This document shows positions 33,962 to 41,741 of a DNA stretch of 64,000 bases, piece after piece. The notes beneath the pieces were generated by a model that worked only from the letters and a program-made list of their open reading frames with translations, ran no database searches and was not told the origin of the DNA. The position numbers and the translations under genes are program-made. Origin of the DNA: Blastococcus sp. TF02A-35 (GTDB lineage Bacteria; Actinomycetota; Actinomycetes; Mycobacteriales; Geodermatophilaceae); NCBI RefSeq assembly GCF_004571075.1, contig NZ_SPQP01000003.1:62001-126000 (forward strand), read 5' to 3'. How positions within the stretch are numbered: the stretch's first letter is position 1; each line of letters opens with the position of its first letter.

Positions 33962-34091
33962 CTTCTCGTCGGTCCGCACGTACGTGTCCGTCGACCCACG
34001 ATACGGGCGTCCGGGCCTCCGCCACGCCGACGCGCGGCACGGGTGGCGACGTGACGAGGTCAACCGGATGGTGCGCCACAGGTGCGGTGCG

Positions 34092-34097
34092 TAGCGT
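34092..34097 (+). promoter_or_regulatory. -10 element of a leaderless coiled-coil gene
   Basis: TAGCGT ends seven nt before GTG 34105, the same hexamer and spacing as at the hbhA-regulator promoter. No Shine-Dalgarno sequence is present, so a leaderless mRNA is predicted. Confidence 0.45.
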
Positions 34098-34104
34098 TGC
34101 CGGC

Positions 34105-34947
34105 GTGCGTCTGCCCTCCGTCCCCGGCCCGTCGGACGTCCTCGGTCTGGTGAGCGGGGTGCGCGACGGCGTGAGCGACGCCCTCGACCTCGTGCCGCGG
34201 GCGTTCGGTCTCCTCGGCCGGATGGAGGAGCTGCTGGACCGCGTGAGCCTGCTGCTGGACCGCGTGGACACCGTGGTCGACCGGGCCGACGGCGCCATCG
34301 ACCGGCTGGAGGACACCCGCGCCCGGGCCGACGAGGCGATCGCCGGCGTCGGGAAGACCCAGGCCAAGGCCGACGAGGCGATCGAGCGCGTGGGCGAGAC
34401 CCAGCAGAAGGCCGACGACGCCATCGAGCGCGTCGGCCAGACCCAGCAGAAGGCCGACGACGCCATCGAGCGCGTCGGCCAGACCCAGCAGAAGGCCGAC
34501 GACGCCATCGAGCGCGTGGGTGAGACCCAGCAGAAGGCCGACGACGCCATCGAGCGGGTCGGTGGCACGTCGGGCCGCGCCGACGCGATCGTCGACCGGG
34601 CCGAGGGGATGCTCGGCCGGGTCGAGCCGATGCTCGGCGACTACGAGCCGGCCCTCACCGCGCTGGCCCCGGTCGTGCGGCGGCTGGCGGCCTCGGTCGA
34701 CCCCACCGAGGTCGACGCGCTCATCAAGCTGATCGACCAGCTGCCCCAGCTGGTGACGCACCTGGACGAGGACATCCTCCCGGTGCTGGAGACCCTGGGG
34801 ACCGTGGGCACCGACGTGCACGACCTGGTCGACACCGTCCAGGACATGCGGCAGATCGTGAAGGGCTTCCCGGGCTCCCGCCTGTTCCGCCGCCGGGGGG
34901 CGGAGGAGATCGCGCAGGACGAGGCCCGGGAAGCCGACGAGGCCTAG
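34105..34947 (+). CDS. coiled-coil protein with 14-residue tandem repeats
   Basis: 280-aa soluble protein. After an N-terminal region (VLGLVSGVRDGVSDALDLVPR), residues about 75-158 are six near-identical 14-residue units of the type ADDAIERVGQTQQK, predicted to form a long helix or coiled coil. A C-terminal helical part follows (ALAPVVRRLAASVDPTEVD) and ends with a charged tail FRRRGAEEIAQDEAREADEA. No enzyme motif is seen. Related actinobacterial proteins are uncharacterised; a structural or membrane-associated role is possible. The encoding 42-bp repeats are almost identical, so copy number may vary between strains. Confidence 0.8.
   Translation: MRLPSVPGPSDVLGLVSGVRDGVSDALDLVPRAFGLLGRMEELLDRVSLLLDRVDTVVDRADGAIDRLEDTRARADEAIAGVGKTQAKADEAIERVGETQQKADDAIERVGQTQQKADDAIERVGQTQQKADDAIERVGETQQKADDAIERVGGTSGRADAIVDRAEGMLGRVEPMLGDYEPALTALAPVVRRLAASVDPTEVDALIKLIDQLPQLVTHLDEDILPVLETLGTVGTDVHDLVDTVQDMRQIVKGFPGSRLFRRRGAEEIAQDEAREADEA
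34327..34578 (+). repeat. six 42-bp tandem repeats within the coiled-coil gene
   Basis: Units start at 34327, 34369, 34411, 34453, 34495 and 34537, each opening with GCCGAC, and a seventh diverged copy starts at 34579. The central three or four units are nearly identical at DNA level. The length is a multiple of three, so copy changes keep the frame. Confidence 0.9.
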
Positions 34948-34966
34948 GCCCCGGGGTCGAGCAGGG

Positions 34967-35425
34967 TCACACGTCCGAGGGGCCCGGCCCGGGGCCGGTC
35001 TCGGTCGGGTAGCCCAGCGCACGGACGACGTCGCCGATGCGCTCGTAGGTCTCGCCGTCCGGCAGCTTCTGCAGCTCGGCGACGACGGCGTCGGGGGCGC
35101 GGTGGTCCAGCGCCGCCTCCACCAGGTCGGGCCCGGTGCTCGGGAAGTCGGCGCGGTCGAGCCAGCGGGCGAGCTCGGCGCGGACGGCGACGGCGTCCTC
35201 GGTCATGCCCACCGGCACGCCGCCGACGAGCGCGCCGGTGGGGTCGGCCGAGATGTCCGGGTCGCCCTCGGCGACCGGCTCGACCTCGCGCCACTCGTGT
35301 GAGCGGGTGGCGCGCTCGGCCTTGAGCATCCCCTGCATCTCGTGCTCGAGCTCCTCGTCGAGGCGCGGGTTGTGCTTGGTGCTGCGCTCGGACGCTCCGG
35401 CGAACTGGCCTGCGGACTCGGTCAC
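34967..35425 (-). CDS. DUF2795 domain protein
   Basis: 152-aa hydrophilic protein. The C-terminal part (about 75-140) matches DUF2795: VRAELARWLDRADFPSTG, VVAELQKLPDGETYERIGDVV. The N-terminal half is charged and probably disordered. The family is common in actinobacteria and of unknown function; several members sit next to stress-related small proteins, as here. The HVA1/DUF2945 gene upstream on the same strand starts 253 nt from this start and its stop is 44 nt away, so they may be co-transcribed. Confidence 0.8.
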   Translation of the reverse strand: MTESAGQFAGASERSTKHNPRLDEELEHEMQGMLKAERATRSHEWREVEPVAEGDPDISADPTGALVGGVPVGMTEDAVAVRAELARWLDRADFPSTGPDLVEAALDHRAPDAVVAELQKLPDGETYERIGDVVRALGYPTETGPGPGPSDV

Positions 35426-35468
35426 GGCGTCTCCCTCATGTGTCTGGCCCGGGGCCCGGGCCGGTGGG

Positions 35469-35678
35469 TCAGTCCTCGTGCAGGGCGCCGGGCTTGTGCA
35501 CGGCGGTCTTGCCGGTCTTGTCGCTCTTCACCTCGAACTGCGGGTCGTCCTCGCTGGCGCGCACGGTGCGGCCCGAGGCCTCGGTGTCGGAGGTGATCTT
35601 CCGTTCGACCGTGCCCTCGACCTCGTTCCCGTGGCTGCTCCAGGTGACGTGGTCGCCCTTCTTCGGTTCGCCCGACAT
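35469..35678 (-). CDS. DUF2945 / HVA1-type TUDOR-like protein
   Basis: 69-aa protein of the hypervirulence-associated (HVA1) TUDOR-like family. Motifs are KKGDHVTWSSHGNEVEGTVERKI, RTVRASEDDPQFEVKSDKTGKTAVHKP. Such small SH3/TUDOR-like barrels are widespread in bacteria and fungi; their biochemical role is unclear. ATG 35678 has GGAGAGG upstream. It lies divergent from the siderophore-interacting protein gene, with about 100 nt between starts. Confidence 0.85.
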   Translation of the reverse strand: MSGEPKKGDHVTWSSHGNEVEGTVERKITSDTEASGRTVRASEDDPQFEVKSDKTGKTAVHKPGALHED

Positions 35679-35781
35679 GACCTCTCCCCACTCGCGGACG
35701 GTGCTGGTCCTGCCGTGCCCCCGGGGACGGCAGGGCACACATCGGGCACCGGCATCGGGCGCACACCTAGGCTGGAGCGAC

Positions 35782-36576
35782 GTGACCTCTCCTGACGGCG
35801 CCGTGTTCACCGACGGACTGCGACCGGTCGACGTCCTCACCGTCGTCGCGGTCACCGACGTGACCCCCTCCGTGCGCCGCGTGACCCTCTCCGGCGAGCC
35901 CGCCGCCGTGGCCGCCGCCGGCCCGACGGTGAACCTGCTCGTGCCCCGCGTCGGCGACCCGTCGCCGGACTGGCCGCGCATCCAGCGCGACGGCCGGATC
36001 GTCTGGCCGCAGGGCAGCCACGGCGTCGCGCTGCGCAGCTACACCGCGCGCCGGCAGGACCCTGCGGCCGGCGAGGTGGACATCGACTTCGTCCTGCACG
36101 GCGACGGCCCCGCCGCTGCCTGGGCGGCCGCCGCCCGTCCGGGCGCCCTGCTGGCGGTCGCCGGTGCGGCGTCGCTGGCCGAGCGGCCCGCCGCGTGGCT
36201 GCTGCTGGCCGGCGACGAGACGTCCCTCCCCGCGATCAGCCGCCTGCTCGCCACCGCCGCCCCGGGGACGACGGGGGTCGCGTTCGTGGAGGTCGCCGGG
36301 CCGGAGGAGGAGCAGCCCCTGGCCGGGCCCCCCGGGATCGAGCTGCACTGGCTGCACCGCGGCGGCACGCCGCCGGGCGAGAGCACCCTGCTGGTGGACG
36401 CCGTGGCGGCGCTCGAGCGGCCGCCGGGCGAGGACGTCTTCGCCTGGGTGGGCGCGGAGTCGGCGGCCGTCCGGGCCATCCGCGCCGACCTGCGCGGCCG
36501 GTGGAAGCTGGGGCGGGCGCAGCACCACGCGATCGGGTACTGGCGGCGCGGCCGGGCCATGTCCCCCGCCGGGTGA
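35782..36576 (+). CDS. siderophore-interacting flavoprotein (SIP family)
   Basis: 264-aa FAD-dependent reductase of the SIP family, which uses NAD(P)H to reduce ferric siderophores and release iron in the cytoplasm. The flavin-binding motif is ALRSYTARR, the N-terminal barrel precedes it, and the C-terminal domain contains LLLAGDETSLPAISRLL and FAWVGAESAAVRAIR, typical of the family, ending with a GRWKLGRAQHHAIGYWRRG segment. GTG 35782 follows a TAGGCT hexamer (35768-35773) by eight nt, so the leader is very short. A DtxR/Fur box was not identified. Confidence 0.9.
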   Translation: MTSPDGAVFTDGLRPVDVLTVVAVTDVTPSVRRVTLSGEPAAVAAAGPTVNLLVPRVGDPSPDWPRIQRDGRIVWPQGSHGVALRSYTARRQDPAAGEVDIDFVLHGDGPAAAWAAAARPGALLAVAGAASLAERPAAWLLLAGDETSLPAISRLLATAAPGTTGVAFVEVAGPEEEQPLAGPPGIELHWLHRGGTPPGESTLLVDAVAALERPPGEDVFAWVGAESAAVRAIRADLRGRWKLGRAQHHAIGYWRRGRAMSPAG

Positions 36577-36618
36577 CCGCTCCCGGGGATGCGGCCCGCC
36601 TCCCAGCCGATTCACAGG

Positions 36619-36624
36619 TAGCGT
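36619..36624 (+). promoter_or_regulatory. -10 element of the phoP-like operon
   Basis: TAGCGT upstream of the response-regulator gene, the same hexamer as at pstS, hbhA-regulator and the coiled-coil gene. The start point would fall near 36631, giving a leader of about 67 nt. Confidence 0.4.
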
Positions 36625-36697
36625 CCAGTACCGGCGCAGACGGCGGACCGACACTCGGACCATGACGACCTCAGCGGCGCGCGCGACCGGAGGAACT

Positions 36698-37426
36698 GTG
36701 TCCGGCAACCAGCCCGGCGGGAGCACCGCCCCCGAGGCGCGCCTGCTCGTCGTGGACGACGAGCCGAACATCCGCGAGCTGCTCTCGGCCAGCCTGCGCT
36801 ACGCCGGGTTCGAGGTCGCCACGGCCGCCGACGGGCAGCAGGCGCTGGAGCTGGCCACCTCGTTCCGCCCCGACCTGCTGGTGCTGGACGTGATGATGCC
36901 GGGCCTGGACGGCTTCGGCGTCGTCCGCCGGCTGCGCGAGTCCGGCCGGCACACCCCGGTGCTGTTCCTGACCGCGCGCGACGCCGCCGAGGACAAGATC
37001 TCCGGCCTCACGCTCGGCGGTGACGACTACGTCACCAAGCCGTTCAGCCTGGACGAGGTCGTCGCCCGGATCCGCGCGGTGCTGCGGCGGACGGCGGGTG
37101 CGCAGAAGGCGTCCGAGGCACCGCGGCTGAGCTTCGCCGACATCGAGCTGGACGAGGAGACGCACGAGGTCATCAAGGCCGGGGAGGTCATCAGCCTCTC
37201 CCCCACCGAGTTCAAGCTGCTGCGCTACCTGATGGCCAACGCCGGGCGGGTGCTGTCCAAGGCGCAGATCCTGGACCACGTGTGGAACTACGACTTCAAC
37301 GGCGAGGCCAACGTCGTCGAGTCCTACATCTCCTACCTGCGCCGCAAGATCGACACGACCGAGCCTCGGCTGCTGCAGACGATCCGCGGCGTGGGCTACA
37401 CGCTCCGCCTGCCGCGGGGGTCCTGA
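36698..37426 (+). CDS. phoP: PhoP-type OmpR-family response regulator
   Basis: 242-aa two-component regulator very close to M. tuberculosis PhoP (Rv0757): PEARLLVVDDEPNIRELL, LTLGGDDYVTKPFSLDEVVARIRAVLRR and ADIELDEETHEVIKAG are near-identical there. Receiver residues are D20/D21, phospho-acceptor D64 and K114. The winged helix shows SLSPTEFKLLRYLMANAGRVLSK and NVVESYISYLRRKIDT. GTG 36698 has GGAGG four nt upstream; ATG 36662 is in frame but has no site. M. tuberculosis PhoP governs acid and envelope responses, not phosphate. The sensor kinase follows through three minicistrons. Confidence 0.9.
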   Translation: MSGNQPGGSTAPEARLLVVDDEPNIRELLSASLRYAGFEVATAADGQQALELATSFRPDLLVLDVMMPGLDGFGVVRRLRESGRHTPVLFLTARDAAEDKISGLTLGGDDYVTKPFSLDEVVARIRAVLRRTAGAQKASEAPRLSFADIELDEETHEVIKAGEVISLSPTEFKLLRYLMANAGRVLSKAQILDHVWNYDFNGEANVVESYISYLRRKIDTTEPRLLQTIRGVGYTLRLPRGS

Positions 37427-37432
37427 CCGACC

Positions 37433-37477
37433 ATGCCCCGCACGCCATGACCCGCACGCCATGACCAGCACGCCATG
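37433..37477 (+). repeat. 14-bp tandem repeats forming three 5-codon minicistrons
   Basis: Between phoP-like and phoR-like genes ATG occurs at 37433, 37447, 37461 and 37475, exactly 14 nt apart, because a 14-bp unit (ATGACCCGCACGCC and variants) is repeated three times. Each of the first three ATGs opens a frame of five codons (MPRTP, MTRTP, MTSTP) whose TGA overlaps the next ATG as ATGA. The fourth ATG starts the kinase. The first ATG is six nt after the regulator's stop. A ribosome could therefore reinitiate four times in series. Confidence 0.75.
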
Positions 37478-38986
37478 ACCCCGCCCCCGGGCCCCCGCGT
37501 GCCCCTGCGGGTCACCCTGGTGGCGCTGCTCGTCGCGCTGGTCTCCGTCGCGCTCGTGGCGACCGGGTTCGCCGCCACCTCGCTGCTGCGCGGCTACCTG
37601 ACCCAGCAGCAGGACACCCAGCTCCGCCTGACCGCCGACCGGCTCTCGGAAATGCGCGTCTCGGTGCTGCGCCAGTGCACCGTCGGGGCGCAGGCCTACC
37701 CGGCCAGCGACTACCTCGCCTGCCTGGCCCCGGGTGGCGAGGAGCTGGTGGTCCTCGCCGGGCCGACGGCCGACGAGCAGCAGCGCCCCGACCTCGGCCG
37801 GCTGGCCGCACGGATCGCCGACCGGGACGACGAGGACCGCCGCGGGCCGGAGGGACCCGAGCCGCCGCACATGTTCACGGTCCCGGCCGAGGACCGCAGC
37901 ACCTCCTGGCGGGTGGCCGCCGTCGAGCTGCCGGAGGGCTACACGGCGCTGCTCGCCCGCGACCTGCGCGGCGACGAGCAGGTCATCGGCCGGCTCGTCG
38001 CGATCGAGGTCGTCGTCGGCCTCGTCGTCCTCACCCTCCTGGGCGTCGCGGGCTACGGCCTGGTGCGCAACAGCCTCCGGCCGCTGGCGCAGGTGGAGGA
38101 CACCGCCCGTGCGATCGCCGCCGGCGACCTGTCCCGGCGGGTGCCCGAGGGCAACGACCGCACCGAGGTGGGCAGGCTGTCGACCGCGCTCAACGGCATG
38201 CTGGCCCGCATCGAGAGCGCGTTCCGCGCCCAGCAGGCGTCCGAGGAGCAGGCCCGCGGCTCCGAGCAGCGGATGCGGCGGTTCGTCGCCGACGCCAGCC
38301 ACGAGCTGCGCACCCCGCTGACGTCGATCCGCGGGTTCGCCGAGCTCTACCGGCAGGGCGCGGTCCGCTCCGAGGAGGACGTCGCCCGGCTGATGCAGCG
38401 GATCGAGGCCGAGGGCGGCCGGATGGGGCTGCTCGTCGAGGACCTCCTGCTGCTGGCCCGCATGGACCAGCAGCGACCCCTGGCCACCAGCCCGGTGGAC
38501 CTGGCGGCCGTCGCCGGCGATGCCGTGCACGACGCGCGCGCCGTCCAGCCCGACCGCCCGATCAGCCTGCACCTCGACGAGTCGCTCACCGACGTCCCCG
38601 TCGTCGTCGGCGACGAGGGCCGCCTGCGCCAGGTGGTCGGCAACCTGGTCACCAACGCGCTGACGCACACCCCGGTCGGCACCCGCGTGACCGTCACCGT
38701 GGCGGAGGCACCCGACGACCCGGACGTGCTCGTGCTCCGGGTCGCCGACGAGGGGCCGGGCATGGCGGAGGCCGACGCCGCCCGGGCGTTCGAGCGGTTC
38801 TACCGGGCCGACGCCTCCCGCACCCGCGCGGCCGGCGGCACCGGGCTGGGGCTGTCCATCGTCGCCTCGCTGGCCGCCGCCCACGGCGGGTCGGCCAGCC
38901 TCGAGACCGCCCCGGGCGCCGGGCTGAGCGTCACGGTGCGGCTGCCCCGCGGCGGCCCCACCGGGGGTGCCGCGACGCCGGCGTGA
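37475..38986 (+). CDS. phoR: PhoR-type sensor histidine kinase
   Basis: 503-aa membrane kinase paired with the PhoP-type regulator. TM1 lies at about residues 12-37 and TM2 at about 172-196, around an extracytoplasmic loop with two Cys (68 and 83) that could form a disulfide. HAMP covers about 197-250. The phosphorylated His is H276 in FVADASHELRTPLTSI. ATP-binding boxes are NLVTNALTHTP (N), VADEGPGM (G1), FERFYRADASRTR (F) and GGTGLGLSIV (G2). ATG 37475 is the last of four ATGs spaced by 14 nt. Signal unknown. Confidence 0.9.
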   Translation: MTPPPGPRVPLRVTLVALLVALVSVALVATGFAATSLLRGYLTQQQDTQLRLTADRLSEMRVSVLRQCTVGAQAYPASDYLACLAPGGEELVVLAGPTADEQQRPDLGRLAARIADRDDEDRRGPEGPEPPHMFTVPAEDRSTSWRVAAVELPEGYTALLARDLRGDEQVIGRLVAIEVVVGLVVLTLLGVAGYGLVRNSLRPLAQVEDTARAIAAGDLSRRVPEGNDRTEVGRLSTALNGMLARIESAFRAQQASEEQARGSEQRMRRFVADASHELRTPLTSIRGFAELYRQGAVRSEEDVARLMQRIEAEGGRMGLLVEDLLLLARMDQQRPLATSPVDLAAVAGDAVHDARAVQPDRPISLHLDESLTDVPVVVGDEGRLRQVVGNLVTNALTHTPVGTRVTVTVAEAPDDPDVLVLRVADEGPGMAEADAARAFERFYRADASRTRAAGGTGLGLSIVASLAAAHGGSASLETAPGAGLSVTVRLPRGGPTGGAATPA

Positions 38987-39008
38987 GCGGGCTTGCGACC
39001 ATCAGGGC

Positions 39009-39731
39009 GTGACCACGAACGACGGCGCCCCCGCGGCCGGAACCCCGTACGACGCCGACCTGATGGCGGCGTCCACCGATCTGGGGGCGGCGCTGCGCGA
39101 GCTCATCGAGGCCTCGGTGGTCAGCACCGTGCCGGCCGCGGAGATCGCCGCCGCCGTCGAGCTCGTGCGCGAGGCCACCGCCCGGGTGGGCGCGTCCCGG
39201 CGCGCCGCCGCCCAGCTGCCCGTCCTCGACGACCCGTCGGTGGGGCGCCGGGTGTTCAACCCGGTCGTCGGCATCGGCAACGCCATCGCGCCGCCGCTGA
39301 TCGTGCGCCGCGAGGAGGGTGGTGTGGTCGCGGAGGTGACCCTCGGCGTCGCCTACGAGGGCCCGCCCAGCTACGTGCACGGCGGCATGAGCGCACTGTT
39401 CATGGACCAGCTGCTGGGCAGCGCGGCCGGTGCCGCCGGCCTGTGGGGCATGACCGCCCACCTGGAGCTTGACTACCGCGGCCCGCTCCCGCTGGAGACG
39501 CCGCTGGTGCTCCGGGCCTGGGTGGAGAGCAGCGAGGGCCGCAAGTCGGTCATCGCCGGCTCGATCGCGCTCGCGGCCACGCCGGAGAAGCCCCTGGTCG
39601 AGGCGCGGGGCATCTTCGTGATGCCGCGGCCGGAGAAGGCCCAGGCCTACTTCGGCACGATCACCGACGCCTCGGGCAACCACGCCCCGCCGCGCCGGCC
39701 GGGCGACGCGACCTCGGTGCAGTGGGCCTGA
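39009..39731 (+). CDS. PaaI-type hotdog thioesterase
   Basis: 240-aa protein. Residues about 90-210 form a hotdog domain with NPVVGIGNAIAPPL, YEGPPSYVHGGMSALFMDQLLG (the HGG motif) and LELDYRGPLPLETPL, matching acyl-CoA thioesterases of the PaaI/THEM4 type. An N-terminal helical arm of about 80 residues precedes it. Probably hydrolyses a medium or aromatic acyl-CoA in the cytoplasm. GTG 39009 lies 22 nt after the kinase stop, and cysQ starts inside its last codons (10-nt overlap). Confidence 0.85.
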   Translation: MTTNDGAPAAGTPYDADLMAASTDLGAALRELIEASVVSTVPAAEIAAAVELVREATARVGASRRAAAQLPVLDDPSVGRRVFNPVVGIGNAIAPPLIVRREEGGVVAEVTLGVAYEGPPSYVHGGMSALFMDQLLGSAAGAAGLWGMTAHLELDYRGPLPLETPLVLRAWVESSEGRKSVIAGSIALAATPEKPLVEARGIFVMPRPEKAQAYFGTITDASGNHAPPRRPGDATSVQWA

Positions 39732-40462
39732 CCGACGTCGCCGTCGCGTCCGCGGCGGCACGGGCCGCCGCCGAGACGCTGCTCCCCCTCCGCTCCGGCG
39801 GCCGCTCGGGACGCGAGCTGGGCGACGCCGGCGACGCCGCCGCGCAGCGCGCGATCCTGGCCGTCCTCAACGCCGAGCGCCCGGACGACGTCGTCTTCAG
39901 CGAGGAGGCCGCGGACGACGCCCGCCGGCTGGACGCGGCCCGCGTGTGGATCGTCGACCCGCTCGACGGCACCCGCGAGTACTCCGACCCGGCGCGGGGT
40001 GACTGGGCCGTGCACGTCGCGCTGTGGTCGGCCGGGGAGCTCGTGACCGCCGCCGTGGCGCTGCCGGCCCACGGCCAGGTGCTCGTGACCGACCCGGCGC
40101 CGGCGCTGCCCGCCCGGCCGGACGGACCGGTCCGGATCGCCGTCAGCCGCACCCGCCCGCCGGCCGAGGCCGAGGCGGTGGCCGCCGCCCTGGACGGCGA
40201 GCTGGTGCCCCTGGGCTCGGCCGGCTACAAGACGCTCGCGGTCGTGCGCGGCGAGGTCGACGCCTACGTGCACTCCGGCGGGATGTACCAGTGGGACTCG
40301 GCCGCACCGGTCGCCATCGCGCGCGCGGCGGGCCTGGTCACCTGCCGGCTGGACGGGTCCCCGCTGGTCTACAACGCCCCCGACCCGTCGCTGCCCGACC
40401 TCGTGGTCACCCGGCCGGAGCTCGCCGATCGGGTGCTGGCTGCGGCGCGCTCCGGGCGATAG
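39722..40462 (+). CDS. cysQ: 3'(2'),5'-bisphosphate nucleotidase CysQ
   Basis: 246-aa Li+-sensitive phosphatase of the inositol-monophosphatase superfamily. It removes the 3'-phosphate from PAP/PAPS, recycling nucleotides in sulfate assimilation. Metal-binding motifs are FSEEAADD, WIVDPLDGTREY and YQWDSAAPVAIARAAG. Inositol-phosphatase activity is possible. GTG 39722 overlaps the thioesterase gene; cysD follows after 75 nt, and the link with cysDN supports the CysQ assignment. Confidence 0.9.
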   Translation: MGLTDVAVASAAARAAAETLLPLRSGGRSGRELGDAGDAAAQRAILAVLNAERPDDVVFSEEAADDARRLDAARVWIVDPLDGTREYSDPARGDWAVHVALWSAGELVTAAVALPAHGQVLVTDPAPALPARPDGPVRIAVSRTRPPAEAEAVAAALDGELVPLGSAGYKTLAVVRGEVDAYVHSGGMYQWDSAAPVAIARAAGLVTCRLDGSPLVYNAPDPSLPDLVVTRPELADRVLAAARSGR

Positions 40463-40537
40463 CGGACACTGGAGGGGAATCCGCACCTTCCCGGTGAGGT
40501 TGCTCGCCCTGATGTCGAATCCCCGGAGCCTGCGCGC

Positions 40538-41458
40538 ATGACCGGCCACACAACGGTGCCCGACTACCGGCTCAGCCAGCTGGAGACGCTGGAGGCCGAG
40601 TCCATCCACGTGATCCGCGAGGTCGTCGCCGAGCTCGAGCGGCCGGTGCTGCTGTTCTCCGGCGGCAAGGACTCGATCGTGATGCTGGAGCTGGCCCGCA
40701 AGGCCTTCGCGCCCGCCCGCATCCCCTTCCCGGTCATGCACGTGGACACCGGGCTGAACTTCCCCGAGGTGCTGGAGTTCCGCGACAAGCGGGTCGCCGA
40801 GCTGGGCGTGCAGCTCGTCGTCGCCTCGGTGCCCGACGCCATCGCGGCCGGCACGGTCAAGGAGGAGCCGAACGGCTCCCGCAACCGGATCCAGACGCCG
40901 GTGCTGCTCGACGCGGTGGAGGAGCACGGCTTCACCGCGCTGTTCGGCGGCGCCCGCCGCGACGAGGACAAGGCCCGCGCCAAGGAGCGGATGTTCTCCT
41001 TCCGCGACGAGTTCGGCCAGTGGGACCCCAAGAACCAGCGCCCCGAGATCTGGGACCTCTACAACGGCCGGATCCACCTCGGCGAGTCCATCCGCGTCTT
41101 CCCGCTGTCGAACTGGACCGAGCTCGACATCTGGCAGTACATCGCCCGCGAGCAGATCGCGATCCCCCCGCTCTACCTCGCGCAGGAGCGCGACGTGGTG
41201 GAGCGCCAGGGGATGCTCTACGCGGTCAACGAGTTCATCACCGCGCGCGAGGGCGAGCAGGTGCGCCGGGAGAGCGTCCGCTACCGGACCGTGGGCGACG
41301 CGAACCTGACCGCCGCGGTGCTCTCCACGGCCACCACCGTGGACGAGGTCATCGCCGAGATCGCCGTGACCCGCATGACCGAGCGCGGCGCCACGCGCGG
41401 CGACGACAAGGTCAGCGACGCAGCCATGGAGGACCGCAAGAAGGAGGGCTACTTCTGA
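40538..41458 (+). CDS. cysD: sulfate adenylyltransferase subunit 2 (CysD)
   Basis: 306-aa catalytic subunit of ATP sulfurylase, forming adenosine 5'-phosphosulfate from ATP and sulfate. The PP-loop is LLFSGGKDSIVML; further signatures are HVDTGLNFPEVLEFRD, GGARRDEDKARAKER and PLSNWTELDIWQYI. It ends with the conserved MEDRKKEGYF. ATG 40538 has CCGGAG upstream. It acts with the GTPase CysN. Unlike in most genomes the two genes do not abut: 283 nt lie between them. Confidence 0.96.
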   Translation: MTGHTTVPDYRLSQLETLEAESIHVIREVVAELERPVLLFSGGKDSIVMLELARKAFAPARIPFPVMHVDTGLNFPEVLEFRDKRVAELGVQLVVASVPDAIAAGTVKEEPNGSRNRIQTPVLLDAVEEHGFTALFGGARRDEDKARAKERMFSFRDEFGQWDPKNQRPEIWDLYNGRIHLGESIRVFPLSNWTELDIWQYIAREQIAIPPLYLAQERDVVERQGMLYAVNEFITAREGEQVRRESVRYRTVGDANLTAAVLSTATTVDEVIAEIAVTRMTERGATRGDDKVSDAAMEDRKKEGYF

Positions 41459-41649
41459 TGCCCTCCGCGGCCGCCCCGGCGTCGCCACGCACGCAGCGCG
41501 AGGCGCGCGACGACGAGGAGCGCGAGCAGCCCCGTCGTCCAGCCGGCCGGCTCCGAGGGCGCGCCCACGAGGCCCGACAGGGCGTGGCCGACGACGTAGC
41601 CCAGCACCACCACGAGGAACGCGGGCGCCGCGAACACGAAGACGAACAT
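41449..41649 (-). CDS. small antisense membrane protein between cysD and cysN
   Basis: 66-aa protein on the opposite strand to cysDN. Two hydrophobic segments are clear, FVFVFAAPAFLVVVLGYVVGH (given as its first part FVFVFAAPAFLVVVLGY) and TTGLLALLVVARLALRAW, with a basic C-terminus RRRGGRGG. ATG 41649 has GGGAAGGGG upstream. The hydrophobic content and ribosome binding site favour this strand over the His/Arg-rich plus-strand frame. Its end overlaps the last codons of cysD by 10 nt. Function unknown. Confidence 0.55.
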   Translation of the reverse strand: MFVFVFAAPAFLVVVLGYVVGHALSGLVGAPSEPAGWTTGLLALLVVARLALRAWRRRGGRGGHQK

Positions 41650-41741
41650 GCGGCCCCTTCCCGGGCGGTCCGCCCCAGCGTCCCCGCCCCCGCCGCACCG
41701 CGCCATCGAGCTCCCCGACCGGAGAGGAAGGGCCACCTCCG

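Noticed and set aside
34327-34578. CRISPR-like array
   Set aside because: Repeats are contiguous 42-bp coding units without spacers.
36671-38884. 737-codon minus-strand frame opposite the two-component genes
   Set aside because: Shadow; the plus strand encodes unmistakable regulator and kinase motifs.
40494-40541. 15-codon frame (VRLLALMSNPRSLRA) overlapping the cysD start as ATGA
   Set aside because: No cysteine codons, weak ribosome site; could be chance, so not listed as a leader peptide.
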